Below are positions 57,919 through 64,000 of a stretch of DNA of 64,000 nucleotides, one piece after another; the first letter of the stretch is position 1; each line of letters starts with the position of its first letter. The stretch comes from DASRDR01 sp963812945 [NCBI: uncultured Candidatus Rokubacteria bacterium] (lineage in GTDB: Bacteria; Methylomirabilota; Methylomirabilia; Rokubacteriales). Location: contig CAWEXD010000008.1 in assembly GCA_963812945.1 (NCBI GenBank), positions 2,480,001 through 2,544,000 of the forward strand. Reading direction: 5' to 3'. The notes under the pieces are model-generated. The model did no database searches, was not told where the DNA came from, and saw only the letters and a list, made by a program, of their open reading frames with translations. Position numbers and translations under genes: made by a program.

Positions 57919-60690
57919 GTGATCGGGGAGTCGCGATGCCGCCATCCGGGCTGGCTCGCCCTGGCCGGTATCCTGGCGCTGGCCGGCGCGGTTCGGGCCC
58001 TCCGCTTCTGGGACGGGTTCACGTCGTGGGCGCACTGGGACGACCTGCTCATCGCCGTCCCGGCAACCCAGGTGCTCGGTGGGACCTTTCCCGTCCACCA
58101 CGTCGGGGTCGAGTACCACGGAGCGGCCCCAGGGTACCCGCTGGCGGCGTGGTTCGCGCTCACTGGACCCTCCACGCTCGCCCTCGACGTGTTCTGCTGG
58201 GCCGTTGGCGTCGCGATCGCCGGGACCGGCTACCTGCTCGCGCGCCGGCTGTTCCCGCCCTGGCCCGCGCTTCTCGCCGGGCTCGTCCTGGCCGCGCCGC
58301 CGCTCGTGTTCACCCGGTGGACCACGACTGGCAACCTCGCCTACCCCGCGACCCTCCTGATCGGAAACCTCATCCTGCTCGGCACCCACCGGATCATCGT
58401 CCGCTCTCCCGCTCCCTGGCCGGCCGTGCTCGTGACGGGCCTCCTGGCGGGCCTCGGCTGGTGGACCAACCCCCTGGCGGTCGTCTACTGCGCTCCCCTC
58501 GCCGTGCTGGCGCTTCGGACCGGCCTCGTCTGGCGGGTCCGCTTCTGGCTCTTCCCGGTCGGCGTCGCCCTGGGCGGGCTCCCGGCGTGGATCTACGAGG
58601 CCACCTACTATCCCTCGACGCGTCTCGTGCTCCACGAGCCCGGCACCGTTCCGCTCGAGTCGTTCACTGAGCGCACGGCGATGTTCCTGACCCAGTTGAG
58701 CCTCGAGCTCGTGGGAGCCCGGGCGACGGAGCTCACCACGGTTTCGTTCGCCCCGCCCGCCGCGATGCAAGTGATCGTGGCCGGTCTCGCCCTCCTCGTG
58801 CTGGCCCGCGCGCTCCTGAGAGACGGTCGTCAGCTCGCGTGGCTGGTGGGGGCAAGCCGGGGCGGTCCGGGAAGCGGGCTGAGCCTCCTGTGGATTCTCC
58901 TGCTCGCGAACCTCGTGTTGGCGCTGCCGACCAAGCGGACCCTCGGCCTCACGTATTTCCTGCCGCTGTACGCGATCCTGCCCCTGTGGACCGGGGAGTT
59001 CCTCGCGTGGCTTTGGGGCGTGCGCCGGTGGCTCGGCGCCACGGCAGCGGTGGGACTCCTCGGCTTCCACCTCTGGGCCACCTGGACCGTCACGCTCGGC
59101 CGCCACGCCGAGCCAGGCTGGCGCTGGTCCCAGCTCCGCGCCAGCCTCCAGCCCCTGGCCGACTGGCTGACGGCCCGGGGGATCCGGCACATCTACTTCG
59201 ACTTCGAGGACTTCCGCGCCTACGAGCTCCCGTTCCTGACCGGGCAGCGCGTCACCGGAGCCCTCCTCTGGCGTGAGCAGGTCGTCCCGACCGGACAGGC
59301 CGTGGATGCCCAGCCAGCACCGCCGATGGTGATCCCACCCGAGCGGGCGGACCCGATGCGCGAGACGCTCCGGGCCGCCGGCCAGTCGGTGCGCGAGACC
59401 CGGATCGGCCGGTTCGTCGTCCTCGAGGCCAGCCCGCGCTGGCCACACGGCTTCGCGTCGGTCCCACCCGACCGCTGGACGCTCAGCGCCAGCCACCGAT
59501 CGACGGACCTCGGGTATCTCGTGGACCGGGACGCGGGAACCCGATGGAGCATCGGGGAGCACCAGCAGCCGGGGTCGTGGGTGCAGGTGGACCTGGGATC
59601 GGATGAGGACGTCGCGCGCGTCGATCTCCTGACGCTCGACTGGCAGGAGGTGCCGGCCGGGCTCCGCGTGGAATGGTCGAGAGACGGCCAGGCCTGGCAG
59701 GAGGCGGTGTCCGTGCCCCGCTACTGGGGTCCGCTGTTCTTCTCCGAGCAGCATCCCTTCCTGCGTGTCCGCCGCGGCCGGGTCCAGGCCGCCTTCGACC
59801 CGGTTCGGGCGCGGTTCCTCCGGATCGTCCAGACAGGCGAGGCGGCCCGCCACGCGTGGTCGGCTCGCGAGCTCTTCCTGTACCGGCCGGTCCCGCCCGA
59901 GCCGTCGGGCTCACCGCGACGGCCGGTCCCGGAGCCTGACGAGCTCACCCGGGCCCTCCGTGAGGAGGGCGTGAGGTTCGTCTACGCGAATCACTGGCTG
60001 TCCGCCCGCGTCCTCGCGGCAGGCGACGGCGCGGTCGGAGCGGTCGGCGCGCTCGACTCGAACTTCAACGTGAACTCGTACGGGCGGGCGGCGCCCGACC
60101 CGGCGAGGCTGGAGCGCTTCAGACTGGAGCCCGGCCGGGCCTTGCTCCTGGGCACCGGGGCTGACCTCCCGGGAATCCGCCGGATGCTGGAGATCCAGGG
60201 CGCCCTCGAGCGCGAAACCGCGGTGGGGCCCTACCCCTTGCTCCTCCTCAGGCGCCCGACGGTCCGCCCGGCCCTGGCCAGGGACGGGTGGCGGATGACC
60301 GCCACCGTGGGCGCCGCCGACGCGGTCCGGGCGCCAGACGGCGATTCCCGCGCGCGCTGGAGCGCCGGTGGGCCCGTCACGCCGGAGACCACGGTCACGC
60401 TCGACCTCGGGCAGGCGCGTCCCGTGGCGGGGCTTCGGATGATGCCCGGCTCACGGGATGCGGGACCCTCGGCGTTCGTCCTGGAGGGCTCGGCGGACGG
60501 CCTCGCCTGGGCGCCCGTCGGGCCGCTGGAGTGGGCCGGCCCGCTCTACTGGACCGGGTACGAGCTCATCCGAAACGGCCGGCGCGAGTGGACAGTCGTC
60601 TTCCCTCGAGTCACCGTGCGACACGTGCGTCTCCGGCCGGCCGGAGCCGCTCGAACATGGGACATCGAGAGGATCGACCTGTTCGAATGA
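57919..60690 (+). CDS. GT39-like membrane glycosyltransferase with discoidin-like domains
   Basis: 923 residues, GTG start. The first 420 residues hold about 10 hydrophobic helices with an early WDDLLIAVPATQVL loop, the Asp-rich first-loop position of GT-C/PMT-type enzymes, and HHVGVEYHGAAPGYPLAAW. After a soluble stretch, two discoidin (F5/8 C)-like units appear: DRWTLSASHRSTDLGYLVDRDAGTRWS with WVQVDLGSDEDVARVDLL (about 515-655) and GWRMTATVGAADAV with TVTLDLGQARPVAGLRM (about 790-920). Both halves face outside by topology, so it may add sugars and bind glycans. Confidence 0.75.
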   Translation: MIGESRCRHPGWLALAGILALAGAVRALRFWDGFTSWAHWDDLLIAVPATQVLGGTFPVHHVGVEYHGAAPGYPLAAWFALTGPSTLALDVFCWAVGVAIAGTGYLLARRLFPPWPALLAGLVLAAPPLVFTRWTTTGNLAYPATLLIGNLILLGTHRIIVRSPAPWPAVLVTGLLAGLGWWTNPLAVVYCAPLAVLALRTGLVWRVRFWLFPVGVALGGLPAWIYEATYYPSTRLVLHEPGTVPLESFTERTAMFLTQLSLELVGARATELTTVSFAPPAAMQVIVAGLALLVLARALLRDGRQLAWLVGASRGGPGSGLSLLWILLLANLVLALPTKRTLGLTYFLPLYAILPLWTGEFLAWLWGVRRWLGATAAVGLLGFHLWATWTVTLGRHAEPGWRWSQLRASLQPLADWLTARGIRHIYFDFEDFRAYELPFLTGQRVTGALLWREQVVPTGQAVDAQPAPPMVIPPERADPMRETLRAAGQSVRETRIGRFVVLEASPRWPHGFASVPPDRWTLSASHRSTDLGYLVDRDAGTRWSIGEHQQPGSWVQVDLGSDEDVARVDLLTLDWQEVPAGLRVEWSRDGQAWQEAVSVPRYWGPLFFSEQHPFLRVRRGRVQAAFDPVRARFLRIVQTGEAARHAWSARELFLYRPVPPEPSGSPRRPVPEPDELTRALREEGVRFVYANHWLSARVLAAGDGAVGAVGALDSNFNVNSYGRAAPDPARLERFRLEPGRALLLGTGADLPGIRRMLEIQGALERETAVGPYPLLLLRRPTVRPALARDGWRMTATVGAADAVRAPDGDSRARWSAGGPVTPETTVTLDLGQARPVAGLRMMPGSRDAGPSAFVLEGSADGLAWAPVGPLEWAGPLYWTGYELIRNGRREWTVVFPRVTVRHVRLRPAGAARTWDIERIDLFE

Positions 60691-60758
60691 TCGCGGCCGG
60701 ATGGGCGAGCCCCTTCGGGCGGGTTCGCGCCACGGTGCAGCCGCCAATGTGCAGCCGA

Positions 60759-60786
60759 TTGACCGGGCCGCGCGATGCTTTACTCT
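60759..60786 (+). promoter_or_regulatory. Candidate promoter for the MSMEG_4193-DUF3090-SCO1664 cluster
   Basis: TTGACC (60759-60764), 16 nt, TACTCT (60781-60786). Good -35, moderate -10. Its predicted start near 60793 favours the GTG at 60851 rather than in-frame starts further upstream. Confidence 0.4.
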
Positions 60787-60850
60787 ACCGGGGAGAGCCA
60801 TCGAGGAGCCGACCCCCATCCGGAACGGACGCGGCACGAAGACGACCCTG

Positions 60851-61462
60851 GTGCTGCTCGTGCGTCACGGGCAGACGTCGACCACCGGCATCACGCTGCC
60901 GGGGCGCGCCCCCGGCTTGCACCTGGCCGACGCGGGACGGGAGGCGGCGGCCGACTTGGCGGGCCGCATCGCGCGCCTGCCGCGCATCGCCGCGGTGTAC
61001 TCGTCGCCCCTGGAACGGGCCGCGGAGACGGCGGCGCCCATTGCCGCTGCCTGCGGGCTTCCTGTGACGGTCGACCCGGGGCTCCTCGAGTGCGACTACG
61101 GGGACTGGACGGGGCAGGCTCTGAAGGATCTCCGCCGCCGTCCGGAGTGGAAGGTGATCCAGCGCTACCCGAGCGGCTTCCGGTTCCCGGGCGGCGAGTC
61201 GTTCACCGAGGCGCATGCCCGGATCACCGGTACACTCGGGCGCCTGGTCGCCGCCCACGCCGGGCACACTCTCGTGGCCGTTTCCCACGCGGACCCCATC
61301 AAGTTCGCCGTCGCGCACGCGCTCGGCACCCACCTCGACCTCTTCCAGAGGATCGCGATCTTCCCGGCCTCCGTCACGGCGATCGCGTACGACGAAACCG
61401 GCCCGACCGTCCTGGCGGTCAACACCACGCGGGGTGACCTTGCGCCCCTCGCCGGAAAATGA
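60851..61462 (+). CDS. MSMEG_4193-family histidine phosphatase (phosphomutase-like)
   Basis: 203 residues from GTG 60851; in-frame ATG 60701 and GTG 60749 lie upstream of the candidate promoter. RHG motif LLVRHGQTSTT with the phospho-His; YSSPLERAAETA (Arg pair), LLECDYGDWTGQALKDLRRRPEWKVIQRYPSGF and VAVSHADPIKFAVAHALGTHLDLFQRI match the TIGR03848 group closely. The stop overlaps an ATG (61459) that was probably the original start of the next gene. Start position is the weak point. Confidence 0.88.
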   Translation: MLLVRHGQTSTTGITLPGRAPGLHLADAGREAAADLAGRIARLPRIAAVYSSPLERAAETAAPIAAACGLPVTVDPGLLECDYGDWTGQALKDLRRRPEWKVIQRYPSGFRFPGGESFTEAHARITGTLGRLVAAHAGHTLVAVSHADPIKFAVAHALGTHLDLFQRIAIFPASVTAIAYDETGPTVLAVNTTRGDLAPLAGK

Positions 61463-61510
61463 GCGACTCCTCCGACTTCGCCGCGTGCGGCTCCGGCCCC
61501 CCTCCCCCCG

Positions 61511-61530
61511 GCCACAGGCCGAAGGCCGTC
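61511..61530 (+). repeat. Short palindromic repeat, copy 4
   Basis: Identical to the 20-bp element at 9034-9053, GCCACAGGCCGAAGGCCGTC, inside the 137-bp insert between the phosphatase and DUF3090 genes. Confidence 0.7.
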
Positions 61531-61546
61531 CATGAGACGGGAGGGG

Positions 61547-61566
61547 GCTACAGGCCGCAGGCCGTC
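61547..61566 (+). repeat. Short palindromic repeat, copy 5
   Basis: GCTACAGGCCGCAGGCCGTC, two changes from copy 4, same orientation, 36 bp downstream. The pair resembles a REP doublet. Confidence 0.6.
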
Positions 61567-61589
61567 AGATCAAATCGGGGTGGCGGGGC

Positions 61590-62198
61590 GTGTCGATAAC
61601 CGACTCCTTCGACTTCGCCGCCCCCGATCTGTTCACCGCGGGCACGATCGGCCCGCCGGGTCAGCGCGTCTTCTTCCTTCAGGCCCGTGAGGGCGACACG
61701 CTGGTGACGCTCAAGTGCGAGAAGGAGCAGGTCCGCGTGCTCGGCGAGTACCTGGGCCGCCTTCTCGAGCGGCTGGCCGCGCCCGAGGGCACCTCCGTCG
61801 GGGACCTGGCGCTCGTCGAGCCGCTCACGCCGGCCTGGGCCGTCGGCTCGATCGGCGTCGGCTACGACGACGGGGCGGACCGCGTGGTGCTGGTGATCGA
61901 GGAAGGCCGCGAGGGCGACGCGGCGGCGGAGGAGGGCGAGGAGTCGGCGGCCGAGGAGATCGAGCTGGAGGCAGAGGCGGAGGCTCAGCCGGAACCCGAG
62001 CCGGAGGGCGAAGAGCCAGCCACCGAGGCCGACCGGGCCTCCGGGCGCGTCAGCCTCACGCGACCTCAGGTGGCGGCGTTCGTGGAGCGGGCCCGGGCTC
62101 TCGTCGAGGCCGGGCGACCCACGTGCCGGTTCTGCGGCCGACCGATGAACCCGGGCGGTCACCGCTGCGCTCGCACGAACGGGCACGCCGCCGACTAG
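61590..62198 (+). CDS. DUF3090/TIGR03847-family protein
   Basis: 202 residues from GTG 61590. DFAAPDLFTAGTIGPPGQRVFFLQAREGDTLVTLKCEKEQV is the hallmark N-terminus. The middle (about 110-150) is a highly acidic Glu/Ala/Pro linker, unusually long. The C-terminus has CRFCGRPMNPGGHRCARTNGH, a probable zinc ribbon. Function unknown; in actinobacteria this family is encoded with MSMEG_4193-type and SCO1664-type proteins, as here. The weak GTG start probably replaced an ATG lost to the 137-bp insertion. Confidence 0.9.
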   Translation: MSITDSFDFAAPDLFTAGTIGPPGQRVFFLQAREGDTLVTLKCEKEQVRVLGEYLGRLLERLAAPEGTSVGDLALVEPLTPAWAVGSIGVGYDDGADRVVLVIEEGREGDAAAEEGEESAAEEIELEAEAEAQPEPEPEGEEPATEADRASGRVSLTRPQVAAFVERARALVEAGRPTCRFCGRPMNPGGHRCARTNGHAAD

Positions 62199-62211
62199 GA
62201 TTGGCATCGCG

Positions 62212-62922
62212 ATGCCCCGAGCTGCCGTTGCCCAGCCGCTCGACCTCCTCGCCCGCGGTGAGATCGCCGTGAAGGGCCGTCTGCCCTGGGCCTCGAACGC
62301 CACGTTCCTGGTGGAGGTGACGCGCGGGCGGGCTGCCACGCTCGGGGTGTACAAGCCCCAGCGCGGCGAGCGGCCGCTCTGGGACTTCCCCCGCGGGCTC
62401 CACCGGCGGGAGGTGGCCGCGTACCAGCTGTCGGAGACCCTCGGCTGGGCCCTGGTCCCGCCGACGCTCGTGCGCGAGGGTCCCTACGGCCTGGGCTCCG
62501 TCCAGCTCTTCGTCGACGCCGAGTTCGAGCAGCACTACTTCACGCTGCGCGAGCGGCCGGAGCACCGCCCGGGCCTTGCGCGTCTCTGCGCGTTCGACTT
62601 GCTCGCGAACAACGCCGACCGCAAGAGCGGTCACTGCCTTCTCGGGAGGGATGGTCGCCTCTACGCGATCGACAACGGGCTCTGTTTCCACGCCGAGCCG
62701 AAGCTCCGGACCGTGGTCTGGGACTTCGCGGGCGAGCCGCTCCCCGAGGACGTCCGGGCCGCCGCGCGGCGGCTCGCTCGCGAGGGGCTGCCCGGGCCGC
62801 TCGCCGAGCTCATCGGCCCCGAGGAGCGCTCCGCGCTGCTCGCGCGAGCGCGAGCCCTGGGAGCCGCCGAGCGCTTCCCCGTGGATCCGACGGGCATGCA
62901 GTACCCCTGGCCGCTGGTCTGA
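62212..62922 (+). CDS. SCO1664/TIGR03843-family protein (PI3/4-kinase-like fold)
   Basis: 236 residues, ATG 13 nt after DUF3090. Lipid-kinase-like features: LGVYKPQRGERPLWDFPRGLHRREVAAYQLSETLGW with the Lys, ARLCAFDLLANNADRKSGHCLLG (catalytic-loop-like D-x-x-x-N-N-x-D) and RLYAIDNGLCFHAEPKLRTVVWDF (D-N-G metal motif). This is the kinase-like third member of the conserved trio. The target may be a protein or small molecule; unknown. Confidence 0.9.
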   Translation: MPRAAVAQPLDLLARGEIAVKGRLPWASNATFLVEVTRGRAATLGVYKPQRGERPLWDFPRGLHRREVAAYQLSETLGWALVPPTLVREGPYGLGSVQLFVDAEFEQHYFTLRERPEHRPGLARLCAFDLLANNADRKSGHCLLGRDGRLYAIDNGLCFHAEPKLRTVVWDFAGEPLPEDVRAAARRLAREGLPGPLAELIGPEERSALLARARALGAAERFPVDPTGMQYPWPLV

Positions 62923-62963
62923 CGCACGATGTCCGCCACCCTCAAACGCTGGAGACGATCGCG

Positions 62964-64000
62964 ATGGCCGTGAAGCTCATGGGCGCCGAGGTCAAGCGCA
63001 AGGAAGATCCCCGTCTGATCACCGGCGCGTCCATCTATACGGGTGACATCTCCCTGCCCGGTCTCCACTACGTGGCATTCGTCCGGAGCCCGCACGCGCA
63101 CGCGAAGATCCGCAGGATCGACGGCTCGGCCGCGCGGCGCCGCCCGGGCGTGGTCGCGGTGGTCACCGGGGCCGACCTCAAGGCTCACTGCGGGCCCGTG
63201 CCCGTCGACCAGGCCTCGACCGAAGGCGGCGAGGGCCAGACGTCGATCGGCCGGAAGCACTATCCGCTCGCCATCGACCGCGTCCGGCACGTCGGTGAGA
63301 CGGTGGCGGCGGTGATCGCCACGACCGAGGTGGTCGCCGTCGACGCCGTGGCCGACGTGGTCGTCGACTGGGAGCCCCTTCCCGCGGTGAGCGACCTGCT
63401 CGAGGCCCAGAAGCCGGGCGCCGCCCAGATCCACGCCGATGCGCCGAAGAACGTCGAGCACGAGAACCGGATCACGGCGGGCGAGCCCGACGCCGCCTTC
63501 GGCCGGGCCTTCAAGGTCGTCCGCCAGCGCATGGTCAGCCAGCGTCTCTGCGGGGTGCCCCTCGAGGGCCGGGCGACGGTCGCCGCGCCGGACTCCACCA
63601 CGGGCGGCCTGGTCGTCTGGGCCACGACCCAGGCGCCCCACGCCATGCGGGGAGGCCTGGCCACGCTCCTGGGGCTCGAGCAGAACCAGATCCGCGTCAT
63701 CGCGCCGGAGGTCGGCGGCGGGTTCGGCGTGAAGTTTGGCGTCTACCCGGAGGATGCCGCCTTGGCGGCAATGGCGAAGCTCTACCGCCTGCCGCTCCGC
63801 TGGGTCGAGACGCGGGTCGAGCACATGGTGGCCACCACGCACGGCCGTGCCCACGTCACCGACGTCGAGGCGGCGGTCGAGCGCGACGGCACCATCACCG
63901 CCCTTCGCGTGCACGTCCTCGCCGACATCGGCGCGTACCCGATCTTCACCTTCATCCCCGACCTGGCGCTCATGATGGGTGTCGGGGTCTACCGCATCGC
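62964..64000 (+). CDS. Xanthine/CO dehydrogenase family large subunit, 3' truncated by window
   Basis: At least 345 residues, open to the window end. AVKLMGAEVKRKEDPRLITG, RSPHAHAKIRRIDGSA, PLEGRATVAAPDS and APEVGGGFGVKFGVYPEDA match the CoxL/XDH family, like the gene at 4675-7017. The active-site loop (YRGAGR or CSFR) lies beyond the edge, so form I or II cannot be decided. No related subunits are seen upstream, so they may follow. Confidence 0.92.
   Translation, partial: MAVKLMGAEVKRKEDPRLITGASIYTGDISLPGLHYVAFVRSPHAHAKIRRIDGSAARRRPGVVAVVTGADLKAHCGPVPVDQASTEGGEGQTSIGRKHYPLAIDRVRHVGETVAAVIATTEVVAVDAVADVVVDWEPLPAVSDLLEAQKPGAAQIHADAPKNVEHENRITAGEPDAAFGRAFKVVRQRMVSQRLCGVPLEGRATVAAPDSTTGGLVVWATTQAPHAMRGGLATLLGLEQNQIRVIAPEVGGGFGVKFGVYPEDAALAAMAKLYRLPLRWVETRVEHMVATTHGRAHVTDVEAAVERDGTITALRVHVLADIGAYPIFTFIPDLALMMGVGVYRI

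Larger units (their letters stand above)
61464..61621 (+). repeat. 137-bp duplication flanked by 21-bp direct repeats
   Basis: CGACTCCTCCGACTTCGCCG at 61464-61483 recurs at 61601 with one change (21-bp units 61464-61484 and 61601-61621). The first copy follows ATG 61459 and reads M-S-D-S-S-D-F-A-A; the second is codons 5 to 11 of the DUF3090 gene, D-S-F-D-F-A-A. Between them lie the two palindromic elements. It looks like an insertion with duplication at the 5' end of the DUF3090 gene. Confidence 0.65.

Noticed and set aside
57289-59853. 854-codon minus-strand open frame under the GT39-like gene
   Set aside because: Same artefact: no recognisable fold, and it would span two unrelated plus-strand genes and the tautomerase gene.
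60701-60850. In-frame upstream starts (ATG 60701, GTG 60749) for the histidine phosphatase
   Set aside because: They lie before the candidate promoter and add residues without family match; kept only as alternatives.

Overview
The window is GC-rich (roughly 70 percent by eye), densely coded bacterial DNA with many 4-nt stop/start overlaps and many GTG starts. The gene set points to a Gram-negative soil or subsurface heterotroph: two MltA lytic transglycosylases, an AmpG/NagZ-type muropeptide recycling pair, several lipoproteins and PilT/PilU retraction ATPases. The mix of Liv-type ABC transport, CoxL/xanthine-dehydrogenase-type hydroxylases, luciferase-like oxidoreductases, many sensor kinases and the MSMEG_4193/DUF3090/SCO1664 trio is what I associate with Rokubacteria/NC10-like lineages. 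That assignment is an inference; no rRNA, tRNA or other phylogenetic marker is present.

Layout. 1-2.6 kb: end of a livH-livM-livG-livF operon. 2.6-4.6 kb: small secreted and membrane proteins of unknown function. 4.7-8.9 kb (minus): cupin, LLM oxidoreductase, a decayed HAD gene and a CoxL-family molybdenum hydroxylase subunit. 9-12.2 kb: PduO-type adenosyltransferase, a lipoprotein and a GAF sensor kinase. 12.3-14.6 kb: AmpG-like permease plus NagZ. 14.8-24.4 kb (plus): FabF, acyl carrier protein and a second ketosynthase lacking one active-site His, running straight into three sensor kinases, the middle one a pseudokinase. 24.4-27.5 kb: DUF3108-like protein, SGNH hydrolase, a probably frameshifted Ig/PKD-like protein and a VapBC module. 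27.5-31.5 kb (minus): response regulator, PilB-like pseudo-ATPase, PilT and PilU. 31.7-37.3 kb: SlyD-like FKBP, then two MltA paralogues around HIT, amidase and YbaK genes. 37.5-39.4 kb: HAMP kinase plus lipoprotein (QseE/QseG-like). 39.5-46 kb: LLM oxidoreductase, extended aldo/keto reductase, beta-propeller protein and a PGM1-like ATP-grasp ligase with an unknown partner. 46-53.5 kb: M16 peptidase, matrixin-like protease, coiled-coil and HTH proteins, XRE-cupin regulator with a PLP decarboxylase, zinc metallopeptidase. 53.6-60.7 kb: cNMP-domain/SLC13 fusion transporter, M20 peptidase, tautomerase, GT39-like membrane protein with discoidin-like domains. 60.8-64 kb: MSMEG_4193/DUF3090/SCO1664 trio and a second CoxL-type subunit cut by the window edge.

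Repeats and regulation. Two dispersed inverted-repeat families lie between genes: a long hairpin with ends GGGGTCAGAC and a short palindrome GGCCGAAGGCC, two copies of which lie inside a 137-bp duplication just upstream of the DUF3090 gene. Several start codons lie 6-8 nt downstream of a -10-like hexamer with no ribosome binding site, suggesting leaderless transcripts. I saw no rRNA, tRNA, CRISPR array, intact insertion sequence or prophage.

How the genes fit together: the clearest modules are branched-chain amino acid (or related) uptake, cell-wall turnover and recycling, signal transduction through kinases without adjacent DNA-binding regulators, twitching-pilus retraction and a broad oxidoreductase repertoire. 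All functions are read from sequence motifs only.
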